DNA of 64,000 nt from Alcaligenes sp. SORT26 (GCF_017377875.1 NZ_CP070975.1:682001-746000); one strand, 5' to 3'. Shown: positions 50,256 to 58,358, counted from the stretch's first letter. The notes: generated by a model from the letters alone, not told the origin. Translations and numbers: made by a program.

Positions 50256-52907
50256 ATGACGACATACAAAACCGGCAACCCACTTGGCAGTGTGGCTCCC
50301 CAGGACTTATTTGATAACTCCCAGAATTTAGATAAAGCGGTAAATAGTCAGGAGAGCACGTGGGAGGACAGGTTCGGAGTTGTCAGACCAACATTAAAAT
50401 CCGCCGTGGACCCCATGGGGCTGGTGCAGGAGGCTGTGGAGGCAGCGGGGCGGGCTGAAGAGGCGGCAGATATTGCCGAGCATATCGCTGCCATGGGGAC
50501 TTACCTCACAAAAACGGAAGCGGATGCGGCCTTGCCTAAGCCTAAAGGCACGGTAATCCGAGTAACTAACGACCCCGATCCAGCCAATAATGGTTACTGG
50601 GTATCCGATGGCTCGCAATGGGTCTGGTCTGGTGTGCAGCCTGCCAATTCAATCGACGTCCAGCGTTTGATGGCGCAGGACTCGCGCACGATCAATTCGG
50701 GCAAAGCTTATCCGTATTTACGAAAAGTGCGCGCTGGCAACAATTTCGAGCAGCGCGCCGAGTTTGCCAATGCGATCTTGGATGCCCGTGTTTACAGCGC
50801 AAACCCGCTCTATTTCTACCGCATCGCGGTCCTGGGCAACGGCAGCACGTCGCTGGGCGGCCCAACTGGGCAGGGCATTCGGATTGAGCGCTGTCTGATC
50901 AGCGCATTCACGACGACGGGCACAGGACAGGCTATCCACTCGGAAACCTCGTCTGTCGGCCTGACCTTTGACTACAGCGTGGGCGGCGTTCAGCGGCGGG
51001 CTATCCGAGTCGATGCGGTCAGCGGGGAAACCCTCGAACTGACGATTGACCTGTCCAAGCTTCCGGCATACGGGACGGCCGTGGCGTCGATCGCCAATCA
51101 ACTGGGTGGGAACTGGGTCATTGATCCGTCCAACTATTTCACCGTTCCCAGCCCCACAGACACCGCCGCCACCGTGGCAGACACGGCGGCGCGAGACAGC
51201 TACACGATCAATTCGGGCAAAGCTGCGCCCATGGAAATCATCTTGCGCGATAGTGCCTCTCCGTTAAATATTCATCCGTACTTGCGATCTGCATTAGTGG
51301 ATGGTCGCGTGAGAGGGGCCCGTGAGGGCTATTCCTATCGTGTTTCGTTTATTGGTAATGGCGCGGATGCTGGTGGCCAAAACCCAAACTACGGGGTGAC
51401 GATTGCTCGGATCCCGGATGACCGCATGACCGAAGGATACGAACAAAACATCGTCACTTATAACGATTTGGGCGTGCGCATCATCCCGGATCGGGGAAAA
51501 GGCGGGTTGCAGACGTTCGCCGTTCCGTGCCCTCTGGACGATGGAACTACCGCCTATCTCACGTTTGACGTCGATAAGATGCCCGCCGACGGAACGGCGA
51601 TCAACGCCAACAAAGGAAATAACGGTTTCAATGCGCGTTTGCTGCCCGCCGCCTACGAGTACCGGCCTGGCTTGGAATGGCGAGAAGGCGATGTGCTCGT
51701 CGAGTATTCGCCGACCGACAACAAGCTGATGGTGTCATACAAAGCCGGCAGCAAGTGGTACCGTGTGCACCTCGCTCGAAAGGCCGTCAACTACACCTTC
51801 ACGCCGCTCGGTTTCAGCTTTGCCGAAGCATACAGCAGTCTCGGAGACCTCGTGTCGGTGCAGAATGCGTCCTGGACAATTCGGGCAGAGGCCCTCAGCG
51901 ATTATCATGCGCCCATGACTATTGAGGCTGTGAATGACACCGATATCGTGGTGGAGTCATTTGCTGGCGAAAACCTGACTCCGGGCGACCCGGTCACTGC
52001 GTACAAGTCCGGCGTGGCCGTCGGCACGTCTACGGTCAATGCCTTGGGCTATTACGCAGTAAACGTGAAGGGTTCGGCGGCTTTGGGTGAAGTCTTGCAA
52101 GTTCAAGTCGGTACGTCAGCTTTGGTAGATCGCACCGCGAAAGTGCCGGTTAACCGATATTCGTCCGGCTCGCACGGGACCAATGGTGACGACACCGGAG
52201 ACCCCACAGCTCAGCAAGGCGAGCTGATGATCCTCGTGGATGGTGTCGCAATTGACCTGGCGAAGAGTTTGAAGGTCCGTGCCCGGCGTGTCCGCTGCAT
52301 TGGGAGTACCGCCGTCAAGGCATTCAACACATTCCAAACCGGACGTTTCGTCCTTGACCAGAATTATGTCTACGATTTGGGCGTCGACGGCCTTTGGATT
52401 TCCAATACGGTCACTTTTCGTGAATCGGTGAAGGTTTATGCAGACAATGCATGCCAGGCGTACATGGCAGGCCTCACGCCAATCGACAAGAACACTTACC
52501 TCTTCTGGGGCGGAAATACGGCCTCTCGTACGGCCATGCCTGTCGGGGCGTTTACAAGTGGAACCAAAGCGCAGTACCCGCGTGTTTTGGGCGTGTCGAT
52601 TCGCCATCCCATTGCGGGCGAAATGTCCGTCTGGGTCGATCTGGATTACGGCGTTGGCAATCGCGACAACCTGGCTACGAACAATACGCTCTGGGATCAC
52701 TCGAATGTTAACGGGGCCAAAATTTACCCCCGTATGTTTAATTACTCAGATCCCAAGACTTTTGCGGCTGGAGATAGCTACAAGTGGAGGGGGGGGTATC
52801 GGTGGGGCATGCCGACAAACACCGAGATCAACGACACGGTTCTTAACACGCAGGCAGGAGCCGTAACAGTTGAGCCAAACGGTATGTACAGGGTAATCGA
52901 AGAGTAA
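50256..52907 (+). CDS. Tail fibre protein with internal repeat
   Basis: 883 residues. The N-terminal 100 residues are the attachment domain (TGNPLGSVAPQDLFDNSQNL, WEDRFGVVRPTLKSAV, TYLTKTEADAALPKPKGTVI). Two related domains follow: RTINSGKAYPYLRKV...FYRIAVLGNG at about 148-200 and YTINSGKAAPMEIIL...SYRVSFIGNG at about 313-370. A beta-sandwich (APMTIEAVNDTDIVVESFAG, PVTAYKSGVAVGTSTVNALG) precedes a C-terminal part (HGTNGDDTGDPTAQQGEL) that looks like an adhesive head. It should contact the host surface. Confidence 0.85.
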   Translation: MTTYKTGNPLGSVAPQDLFDNSQNLDKAVNSQESTWEDRFGVVRPTLKSAVDPMGLVQEAVEAAGRAEEAADIAEHIAAMGTYLTKTEADAALPKPKGTVIRVTNDPDPANNGYWVSDGSQWVWSGVQPANSIDVQRLMAQDSRTINSGKAYPYLRKVRAGNNFEQRAEFANAILDARVYSANPLYFYRIAVLGNGSTSLGGPTGQGIRIERCLISAFTTTGTGQAIHSETSSVGLTFDYSVGGVQRRAIRVDAVSGETLELTIDLSKLPAYGTAVASIANQLGGNWVIDPSNYFTVPSPTDTAATVADTAARDSYTINSGKAAPMEIILRDSASPLNIHPYLRSALVDGRVRGAREGYSYRVSFIGNGADAGGQNPNYGVTIARIPDDRMTEGYEQNIVTYNDLGVRIIPDRGKGGLQTFAVPCPLDDGTTAYLTFDVDKMPADGTAINANKGNNGFNARLLPAAYEYRPGLEWREGDVLVEYSPTDNKLMVSYKAGSKWYRVHLARKAVNYTFTPLGFSFAEAYSSLGDLVSVQNASWTIRAEALSDYHAPMTIEAVNDTDIVVESFAGENLTPGDPVTAYKSGVAVGTSTVNALGYYAVNVKGSAALGEVLQVQVGTSALVDRTAKVPVNRYSSGSHGTNGDDTGDPTAQQGELMILVDGVAIDLAKSLKVRARRVRCIGSTAVKAFNTFQTGRFVLDQNYVYDLGVDGLWISNTVTFRESVKVYADNACQAYMAGLTPIDKNTYLFWGGNTASRTAMPVGAFTSGTKAQYPRVLGVSIRHPIAGEMSVWVDLDYGVGNRDNLATNNTLWDHSNVNGAKIYPRMFNYSDPKTFAAGDSYKWRGGYRWGMPTNTEINDTVLNTQAGAVTVEPNGMYRVIEE

Positions 52908-53027
52908 GGGTATTTAGCTACAGCGATGAGTCTTGTTTCATTTAACAATGCAGCTAAAGTTTTGCCGCAAGGCAGATCTGCGGATGTGAATGCTAAATAA
53001 GTTTACACAACCAATGTGGAGTAGATA

Positions 53028-53609
53028 ATGAGTGGAGATTTTATCGCCTGGGATGCTTGCTCCGAGACGTTGCGCTGGCTGCAGGGAGTGGAGGATATGG
53101 CTGATCTGAGTGAGAATTTGCATAGCCATGTCGATTCATTTCAGCCTAGTACGAGCCATGAGGATATGAGTGCTGGAGAGGTAGGGGGGAGATTTGATGA
53201 GTTTGTTTTAACTTATAGGCGATCTTTGAATGCTGACCATTTTTTTCTAGAAGCTACGCGAAATGCAAGTCGTTGGGCTGGGCATTTGCTTAAACTCGAT
53301 CCCTCTATCGAGGCAGAGGTTAATGACTTTGAAGCCGCAATTGTAGAGGTTAAGGCTATACGCGATATGCGCGTACATGCAGATGATTACATGGTGCCGG
53401 GCCGCAAAGGCAGGCGTAAAGACTTCGTCAGCCAAGTTGTTGAAAATGATATTCCCGTCGCGATGGTGGATGCTACATCCTCAGAGCGGCGCGGAAAAGA
53501 CGTGATTTACGCCGGGCGGGTAAGTAGAGAAGCCGTGCGATCTGCTTCTAACCAATTAAGGGCTTTTCTTGCTCACAAGCTTCAGCACTATGAACAGGAT
53601 ATCCCATGA
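53028..53609 (+). CDS. HEPN-like cargo protein
   Basis: 193 residues, AT-rich, no family certain. A helical middle (ADHFFLEATRNASRWAGHLL, AAIVEVKAIRDMRVHADDYM) contains RDMRVH, a R-x4-H motif as found in HEPN RNases at the end of a long helix. C-terminus has another helix (AVRSASNQLRAFLAHKLQHY). It follows the fibre gene as an extra gene. HEPN-type proteins are often toxins or abortive-infection nucleases; the role is inferred. Confidence 0.6.
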   Translation: MSGDFIAWDACSETLRWLQGVEDMADLSENLHSHVDSFQPSTSHEDMSAGEVGGRFDEFVLTYRRSLNADHFFLEATRNASRWAGHLLKLDPSIEAEVNDFEAAIVEVKAIRDMRVHADDYMVPGRKGRRKDFVSQVVENDIPVAMVDATSSERRGKDVIYAGRVSREAVRSASNQLRAFLAHKLQHYEQDIP

Positions 53610-53695
53610 GCTAATGGCACGCGCAACAGGTCTTTAAAGACGCCGAAGGAAGCCAGGATAGTTCGTCTCGATAGACGGCGCTCCTATTTTTATCG

Positions 53696-53716
53696 CCCGC
53701 ACTAGCGGGTTTTTTT
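53696..53716 (+). terminator. Terminator after HEPN-like gene
   Basis: CCCGC-ACTA-GCGGG then TTTTTTT, before the lysis cassette. Confidence 0.85.
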
Positions 53717-53754
53717 ACATCTGCTGCTTTTGCAGCGTTTCGCGGGAGACAGCC

Positions 53755-54009
53755 ATGCCGACCGTAAACAAGGGGAAGAAACCAATGCTGCACAACGACG
53801 CCGCTCATTTGCCCATCAGCACCGGCTCGGCTCTGCTTATTTATGGATGGACGATGCAGGACTTTGTGCTGACGCTCTGGGCAGCCTATGTAGTGATTTT
53901 GATTGTGACTAAGTTGCCCGATTTCCTGCGGTCAGCAGCCCGTTTGGTTGGTGGCCTGCAGCGTGCTTGGGGGAATTTTAAGGAGTGGAAGCGTGGATCT
54001 AAAAACTAA
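53755..54009 (+). CDS. Holin
   Basis: 84 residues. One clear helix (FVLTLWAAYVVILIVTKLPD) after a more polar hydrophobic stretch (TGSALLIYGWTMQ) and a basic C-terminus (WKRGSKN). Size, charge and place before the endolysin fit a small holin. A pinholin fits well because the endolysin is SAR-type. Its DNA start is duplicated at 57404 in an older remnant. Confidence 0.8.
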   Translation: MPTVNKGKKPMLHNDAAHLPISTGSALLIYGWTMQDFVLTLWAAYVVILIVTKLPDFLRSAARLVGGLQRAWGNFKEWKRGSKN

Positions 54010-54451
54010 GGTCGGTACAGGGGTAATTGCGGCTGCGATTGGTCTGGTTGCTGCATGGGAGGGACGTTCGCTGGTGGCCTATGTGGACCCGGTGGGCATC
54101 CCGACTATCTGTGACGGCTATACCCATGGCGTGAAGCTGGGCGATGTGACTACGCCAGAACGGTGCGACGCTCTGACAGAGCAGGAGGTGCGCAAGGCCT
54201 TGGCAGTGGTAGACCGTTCTGTGCCACAGGCTTTGCCGGATGGCGTACGTGTGGCGCTGGCAAGCTTCGTCTACAACGTGGGGCCTGGCGCTTACGGCAG
54301 CTCCACGCTGTTGCGCAAGCTACGGGCTGGTGATCTGGCCGGGGCTTGTAATCAGCTACCCCTATGGGTGTATGCCGGCGGCAAGAAACTGCGCGGCCTT
54401 GAACGGCGGCGCGAAGCAGAGAGGCAAATATGTCTATCCGATCTGCAGTAA
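53993..54451 (+). CDS. SAR endolysin (GH24 lysozyme)
   Basis: 152 residues from GTG 53993, overlapping the holin by 17 nt. The N-terminus has a weakly hydrophobic, Ala/Gly-rich signal-arrest-release segment (VGTGVIAAAIGLVAAWEG). The triad E-x8-D-x5-T is seen in WEGRSLVAYVDPVGIPTICD. VALASFVYNVGPGAYGSSTL and LERRREAERQIC match GH24 phage lysozymes. It cleaves peptidoglycan after release from the inner membrane. Confidence 0.9.
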   Translation: MDLKTKVGTGVIAAAIGLVAAWEGRSLVAYVDPVGIPTICDGYTHGVKLGDVTTPERCDALTEQEVRKALAVVDRSVPQALPDGVRVALASFVYNVGPGAYGSSTLLRKLRAGDLAGACNQLPLWVYAGGKKLRGLERRREAERQICLSDLQ

Positions 54452-54909
54452 CGGGGGCTGCTGGACTGGCAGCCCTTTTTATTGGGCTGCAGCTCTACGG
54501 CTCAGCCGAGCACAAGAAAGGCTACAGCCAGGCCCAGGCAGAATACATGATCGCTGTTGCGCATGCAGAGGGCAGGGCGCGGCAGATCGAGCACGAATTA
54601 ACCGAAGAAATGGAGGCCCGAGACCGTGACACCCAGAGAAAGCTTGCACAGATTGCTCTTGCTGAGCGCCATGCTGCTGATGAGCGCGTGCGCAAGTCAG
54701 CCGAAGAATACGCAGCCCGCTATCGTCGGGATACCGCGCTTGCCAGCGCTGCCGCAGAGCGCCAAGCAGCCGACGCCGCCCTCAGAATGTTTGCCGAGTT
54801 GCTTGGAGGGCTTGATGAGGCTGCGGAAATCTATGCAGCAGAGGCTGATCGTCGCGGAATAGCTGTGCTGGCGTGTGCGGCTGCATACAGGAACGCCCAA
54901 GGGCGGTAG
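54430..54909 (+). CDS. Rz-like inner-membrane spanin
   Basis: 159 residues. N-terminal helix (TGAAGLAALFIGLQLYGSAE), then a long Glu/Arg/Ala-rich periplasmic coiled coil and ALRMFAELLGGLDEAAEIYA. Rz spans the periplasm and fuses the membranes with Rz1. Overlaps the endolysin by 22 nt. A diverged copy of its 3' part survives at 60652-60825. Confidence 0.88.
   Translation: MSIRSAVTGAAGLAALFIGLQLYGSAEHKKGYSQAQAEYMIAVAHAEGRARQIEHELTEEMEARDRDTQRKLAQIALAERHAADERVRKSAEEYAARYRRDTALASAAAERQAADAALRMFAELLGGLDEAAEIYAAEADRRGIAVLACAAAYRNAQGR
54626..54862 (+). CDS. Nested Rz1 spanin lipoprotein
   Basis: 78 residues from GTG 54626, in another frame entirely inside Rz. Signal peptide with lipobox (LLLSAMLLMSAC), then a Pro-rich stretch (PAIVGIPRLPALPQ). 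This is the embedded-Rz1 arrangement of lambda. It anchors in the outer membrane and binds Rz. Confidence 0.88.
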   Translation: MTPRESLHRLLLLSAMLLMSACASQPKNTQPAIVGIPRLPALPQSAKQPTPPSECLPSCLEGLMRLRKSMQQRLIVAE

Positions 54910-54958
54910 CTACTGCGCGGCCGCTCAGCGCCCGTTCCAGTGGCGTTCTGATGCCTAG
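54902..54958 (+). pseudogene. Truncated lysis-cassette lipoprotein tail
   Basis: The frame GGSYCAAAQRPFQWRSDA then stop has no start codon. It matches GVSYYAVAQRPFKWRFNAE of the intact small lipoprotein at 57548-57757, but the last 22 residues are gone and unrelated DNA follows. It marks the place where accessory DNA replaced the end of the lysis cassette. Confidence 0.65.
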
Positions 54959-55068
54959 TGACGACGCGGCTTTTCCTGGGCGTCAACCGTCGACCCTGAG
55001 CAGACTTCCACTAACGCCTGAATTAAGCCATGTCTTGAGCGCCATCGGATTGAATGAATTGTTAGCAC

Positions 55069-55698
55069 TCACGATACAGCAACAGCCTTGGCAAGAATTT
55101 CTTGCTCAAGTTGCTTTAGCTTTTCTGAAACCGGGACTCGATTCACTGGGTGCGTGGTGTCTACCTTTGCCACTACTACCGATAGCGATTCATCCGGCTC
55201 TTCTCCAAGAAGCGTAGAAACTCGCGACGAGATGCCATGGTGTTTTTCGTCCCAGAACAGCACGTCACACTCGTAATTAAAGTTCTTAAGGGTGTCGAAT
55301 GCGCGTCGAGTCAGATTGCTGCTCCCTATGGCTGCGACAATAGGCTCACCTTGCGACTTTCCAATAAATACTTTGGCATGCCACTTATCACCACGGAGAC
55401 GGAGTGGCGTGTGATTAATACATATGGAACAGCAGTGCGAGGCTATTCCTTTGGTGAAGTCTGAATAGCTGACCTTGCCCCCTCTGTAGTAACCAACTGT
55501 TGTCAGATGGAGATTATTGCAACAGCGAGATATGCCTGAGAACTTGGCAGCACTGATGCTATATGACGAATCTTCTTGGAAGAAGCCGCTGCAGAGCAAC
55601 GCACTGTCTACATCAGGCATGTTTAGGGCAGCCATCACGGCTTCGCTGAACTTATTCTCTGAGAGCTTATTTCTTAGGAAGAATGCGACACTATTCAT
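55069..55698 (-). CDS. PLD-family nuclease-like protein
   Basis: 209 residues. One HKD-type motif: WHAKVFIGKSQGEPI, then AIGSSNLTRRAF (HxK and GSSN). A single motif means it would work as a dimer, as in Nuc or BfiI-type enzymes. The upstream region (MPDVDSALLCSGFFQEDSSY, ISAAKFSGISRCCNNLHL) is a PLD N-terminal domain. Phage cargo with a single PLD motif often acts in defence or DNA degradation. Antisense to the lysis genes. Confidence 0.8.
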   Translation of the reverse strand: MNSVAFFLRNKLSENKFSEAVMAALNMPDVDSALLCSGFFQEDSSYSISAAKFSGISRCCNNLHLTTVGYYRGGKVSYSDFTKGIASHCCSICINHTPLRLRGDKWHAKVFIGKSQGEPIVAAIGSSNLTRRAFDTLKNFNYECDVLFWDEKHHGISSRVSTLLGEEPDESLSVVVAKVDTTHPVNRVPVSEKLKQLEQEILAKAVAVS

Positions 55699-55757
55699 GT
55701 GAGTGCTAACGGACTATGTAAGCCGCCCGCAGTATGCTGGTCGGATTGAGTGATGGA

Positions 55758-56066
55758 TTAGGCGGTCGGCCATGTTACTTTTATAGCAACTTTCTGGTTG
55801 TCAATTGCTTTGTATAGAACTCTTCCTCCATCTAAATGAATTAAAAGCTCAAGTTTGATTAGAGAACCTCGGGCATCATTTCCAGCGTGAACGAATACTT
55901 GCGCATAGCCTCCCGGTGGAAGCAGACAAGGCGGATAAGCAGTCCATTGATTTGGCGCTGTAGAATTTTCAAATGCAGTGCATGCAATCGGGGCGAAAAA
56001 TTCAATTTCTTCTCGATTTTTGCAAGCCTTTTGTATTGCTGAATAGTTGTCTTTATTAAATTCCAT
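55758..56066 (-). CDS. Hypothetical protein, C2-like beta fold possible
   Basis: 102 residues from MEFNKDNYSAIQKACKNREE. Beta-rich end (GYAQVFVHAGNDARGSLIKL, GGRVLYKAIDNQKVAIKV). No family recognised. AT-rich, upstream of the PLD gene on the same strand with 59 bp between, so they may be a unit. Confidence 0.6.
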   Translation of the reverse strand: MEFNKDNYSAIQKACKNREEIEFFAPIACTAFENSTAPNQWTAYPPCLLPPGGYAQVFVHAGNDARGSLIKLELLIHLDGGRVLYKAIDNQKVAIKVTWPTA

Positions 56067-56512
56067 GGGTTTATTTATTTTTAACTGGATTTAGATGAAA
56101 GCAAAAAAGCTCGTCGTTGTCATAAAAACGAATCTACCGGTAATTTTGAGAGTGAGCAATGATAAAAAGCTTCTTAGACAAACCTAAGAATCTCGGAATT
56201 GGATCTTGCTGATAGTAGCACTAAGAGTAATGATTAAACGACTGCTTATAGCTTGTTGCAGTCATTAAGGAAATAAACCCTCATTTTCACCTGCCCTTAA
56301 GTTTGTAGCGCACAGCTATGATGTGGTCGCAATCGTAACTATAATATGCGACTATCCAGTAAATTGGAATCAGACGATAAACATGGCTTTTATGTCAATA
56401 CTTATGGCGCTGACACAGAATTTTATGGGGTACACAGTAGCCTAATTCAGTGAATAGCCCGCTTAATTCCATTCATTTCATCAGAGTACAGATTGGACTC
56501 CTGTCGGTCCGT
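56067..56512. other. AT-rich region without a recognisable gene
   Basis: About 450 bp. No frame with coding character was found on either strand. It would include the promoter for the leftward genes at 55758 and 55069. Confidence 0.45.
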
Positions 56513-56773
56513 TCAGATGGCGGTTGGATGATCTGTATTTGACGCTTGGTATTTAACATTGCTCATTTGCCGTGTGACAGGGTGCCATTGAAATGCAGCC
56601 TCGGGCCGCGCAGTGCTCAGCAGCTCCAGCGCTGCCTCGATTCCGGTTTCCGGGGAGGTCCATTCCCGTGCCGCTCCGGGCGTCAGCACGACCGGCCGCC
56701 GGTCACGCATCAGCCGGCGCCAGACGTAAAAAAGCCCGCCACAAGGGCGGGCGATTGTCAGGTAGATAGTCAT
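56513..56773 (-). pseudogene. Fragment of an SRAP (YedK/HMCES-like) gene
   Basis: 86 residues open from MTIYLTIARPC. From RDRRPVVLTPGAAREWTSPE on, through EAALELLSTARPEAAFQWHP and VTRQMSNVKYQ, it resembles the C-terminal part of SOS-response-associated peptidases, including PVS-x-x-V-N-like VTRQMSNV. The catalytic N-terminal Cys domain is missing. A terminator hairpin lies where the missing part would begin. SRAP genes are often carried near attR, so this is a degraded phage gene. Confidence 0.6.
56728..56752 (-). terminator. Strong terminator at the prophage right end
   Basis: GCCCGCC/GGCGGGC stem; read leftward it is followed by TTTTTTAC. It lies inside the SRAP remnant, so leftward transcription entering the prophage from this point is blocked. 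Confidence 0.75.
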
Positions 56774-56827
56774 CGACTCACCCATGTTGATGGGCCGGCA
56801 GACACCCTGCAGAAGCATTCTCATTTT

Positions 56828-56850
56828 TGGGGGCATAGATGGGGGTATGA
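56828..56850 (+). promoter_or_regulatory. Integrase arm sites at the right end
   Basis: TGGGGGCATAG (56828) and TGGGGGTATGA (56840), near-copies of the three sites at attL, 59 bp before attR. Confidence 0.6.
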
Positions 56851-56908
56851 GGCCCGTTCTTAAAAGAGGAAGCCTAGACATAACAACAGCCTAGCCAAAC
56901 ACCCCCGT

Positions 56909-56999
56909 TCCAGTACTGCCTACCAGAATACATGCACACAGCTCCAAGCTGTGCCAAGAAAAGCCCCAAAGATCAATGCTTTGGGGCTTTTTTGTTGCC
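56909..56999 (+). repeat. attR: 91-bp direct repeat
   Basis: Perfect copy of 5404-5494, carrying the tRNA-Val 3' end (17 nt) and terminator. Recombination between the two would excise about 51.5 kb. Confidence 0.95.
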
Positions 57000-57039
57000 T
57001 AGTTTTCCAAATCGCGCCGAGATGTTTTGGGGGCATGGT

Positions 57040-57150
57040 TGTAAGTGCGGCCACTTTGTTATGATCATGGTGTGCCAACGCGTGCTCAAGGCTCCCTGAG
57101 CGGAAACCGCTTTGCACAGTAGCGTTTATGAGCTCAAGTGCAATTTCTTC
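57040..57150 (-). pseudogene. Integrase remnant of an older prophage
   Basis: Minus-strand translation gives QSGFRSGSLEHALAHHDHNKV, matching HSGFRPDAIERQLAHRDRNKV near the C-terminus of the intact integrase, including the catalytic His. No complete gene remains. Followed by an arm-site-like TGGGGGCATGG at 57028. Confidence 0.75.
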
Positions 57151-57403
57151 GTTCTTGCTGAGATGTGGGTCTGGTTGCTGTTACGAGCTGCCATCTGGCC
57201 TCTCCAAGTATTGAAACGAAGAGGATAAGCCAGCTAAGTAGGGTAAACCCGTGGTCAACCGAAATGGGTTGTAAGTGCTTCTCTCTATGGGGAAGCATTT
57301 ATTTGACTCGTCGATGAATTAGCCCGTTTGAGTTGATTGCGTGCCGCCTTCGAGCGGTTTTTTTTACGCCTGTTGCTTTTGCAGCATTTCACGGGAGACA
57401 ACC

Positions 57404-57499
57404 ATGCCGACCGTCTTACACAAGGGGAAGGACGTGGAACCTACAAGCGCGGGAACATCGGCGGCTGTTCAATGCCGGTCACCAGGTCGGTGCTGCTGA
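57404..57499 (+). pseudogene. Holin remnant of an older prophage
   Basis: The leader and first codons (TTGCTTTTGCAGC, then MPT...HKGK) match the intact holin leader at 53725 and MPTVNKGKK. The frame then diverges and ends after 31 codons; the membrane segment is gone. Confidence 0.7.
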
Positions 57500-57633
57500 G
57501 CAGAAACAAACCAAAGGCAGACAAAGCCGCCGTGGAGGTATCAACAGATGCCTCTGAAACGATTGAGCACCTGGACGATGATGCTGTGCGTGATCATGCT
57601 CGTCAGCGGATGCGTGACGAACAGGGGCGTTAG
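57472..57633 (+). CDS. Small lysis-region protein, probably a truncated Rz-like protein
   Basis: 53 residues: MPVTRSVLLSRNKPKADKAA, then TDASETIEHLDDDAVRDHAR, ending RMRDEQGR. The ending lies in the same frame relation to the following lipoprotein gene as Rz (ending NAQGR) does in the intact lysis cassette. No membrane helix, so it may not work as a spanin. Confidence 0.5.
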   Translation: MPVTRSVLLSRNKPKADKAAVEVSTDASETIEHLDDDAVRDHARQRMRDEQGR

Positions 57634-57757
57634 TTATTACGCAGTCGCTCAGCGACCGTTCAAGTGGCGTTTTAATGCTGAGATTGACGTTACGCCGATC
57701 AGGGTGCTGTGCTACGTGGAGCATGAACACAGTATTCAGGCCAGGTTCAGAGTCTAG
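57548..57757 (+). CDS. Small lysis-cassette lipoprotein
   Basis: 69 residues. Signal peptide and lipobox MMLCVIMLVSGC, then SYYAVAQRPFKWRFNAEIDV and IRVLCYVEHEHSIQARFRV. Overlaps the preceding frame by 86 nt. Homologous to the truncated end of the intact prophage cassette at 54902-54958. Probably an outer-membrane lysis protein left from an older prophage; it could still be made. Confidence 0.6.
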   Translation: MPLKRLSTWTMMLCVIMLVSGCVTNRGVSYYAVAQRPFKWRFNAEIDVTPIRVLCYVEHEHSIQARFRV

Positions 57758-57766
57758 GGAGCAGAG

Positions 57767-57796
57767 TGATTGAGCTGATATATATCAGCTCAATCA
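57767..57796. other. 30-bp perfect palindrome
   Basis: Perfect 30-bp palindrome centred on GATATATATC, with arms ending in TGATTGAGCTGAT and its complement. It lies 12-20 nt before the SD of the next gene. It could be a regulator binding site or a hairpin controlling translation. Confidence 0.8.
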
Positions 57797-57816
57797 GCTT
57801 CTAAAGGAGCTTTACG

Positions 57817-58014
57817 ATGAAACGCTCGACATTAGTTTGCGCTGTAACTATGGGTGCGATTGGCTTAGTTGGCGGCGCAACCGCCATGGCACAAAACCCC
57901 GTTCCTACCACCCATGACTCTGCTTATTCTGTACAAAAGGCGGCATCTACTCACCTTGCCTCTGCTCGTCCCGAGACTCCACAGTCTCCAAAGCCGAAGC
58001 CCAAAACGCACTAA
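57817..58014 (+). CDS. Small secreted protein
   Basis: 65 residues. Signal peptide MKRSTLVCAVTMGAIGLVGG with ATAMA cleavage, then a Ser/Thr/Pro-rich mature part ending KPKPKTH. AAAGGAG precedes the ATG. No family recognised; the palindrome directly upstream suggests it is regulated. Confidence 0.65.
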   Translation: MKRSTLVCAVTMGAIGLVGGATAMAQNPVPTTHDSAYSVQKAASTHLASARPETPQSPKPKPKTH

Positions 58015-58164
58015 CTAAGTAAGTTGATCTGATAAAAGGGCCAGGCTTTGCTTGGCCCCTACTTCTTCAACGGCACGCTGCTTCTTGCGCCATTCCTTGA
58101 TGGCCTTGTGTAGAAGAACGGTGATCGCAAGGTCTTCATACTTTCTGGCCTTGTGTTCGTTGCG
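58015..58164 (-). pseudogene. C-terminal fragment of an unknown gene
   Basis: The minus strand reads RNEHKARKYEDLAITVLLHK then AIKEWRKKQRAVEEVGAK and SLALLSDQLT, then stop. A stop codon precedes it and no start is present. The sequence has clear coding character, so it looks like the tail of a broken gene. Confidence 0.4.
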
Positions 58165-58326
58165 TCATGCTGGGGTATCTTTAATCAGCACAAGGAACTC
58201 ATTAGTCTCGCGCATGACCGCTTGACTGGTGTTGCAGGCCGTGGGGCGGGAGGTGGGCCGATTGGCTGAGGCTTGGAGGTGGAAAGCTTAAAAGCAAGCT
58301 GGGAGAGTTAACAAGTTTGCATACGC

Positions 58327-58358
58327 AAAAAAGCCCGCACTATGGCGGGCCTATTTTT
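58327..58358. terminator. Bidirectional terminator
   Basis: AAAAAAGCCCGC/GCGGGCCTATTTTTT hairpin, closing the remnant region. The neighbouring stretch 58165-58470 shows no gene. Confidence 0.75.

Noticed and set aside
50256-52907. Diversity-generating retroelement in the tail fibre
   Set aside because: No reverse transcriptase gene and no template/variable repeat pair was seen.
54873-55217. Rightward frame of 114 aa after Rz
   Set aside because: Reads antisense through the PLD gene and has no SD; only the first part in a different frame (54902-54958) matches a lysis lipoprotein.
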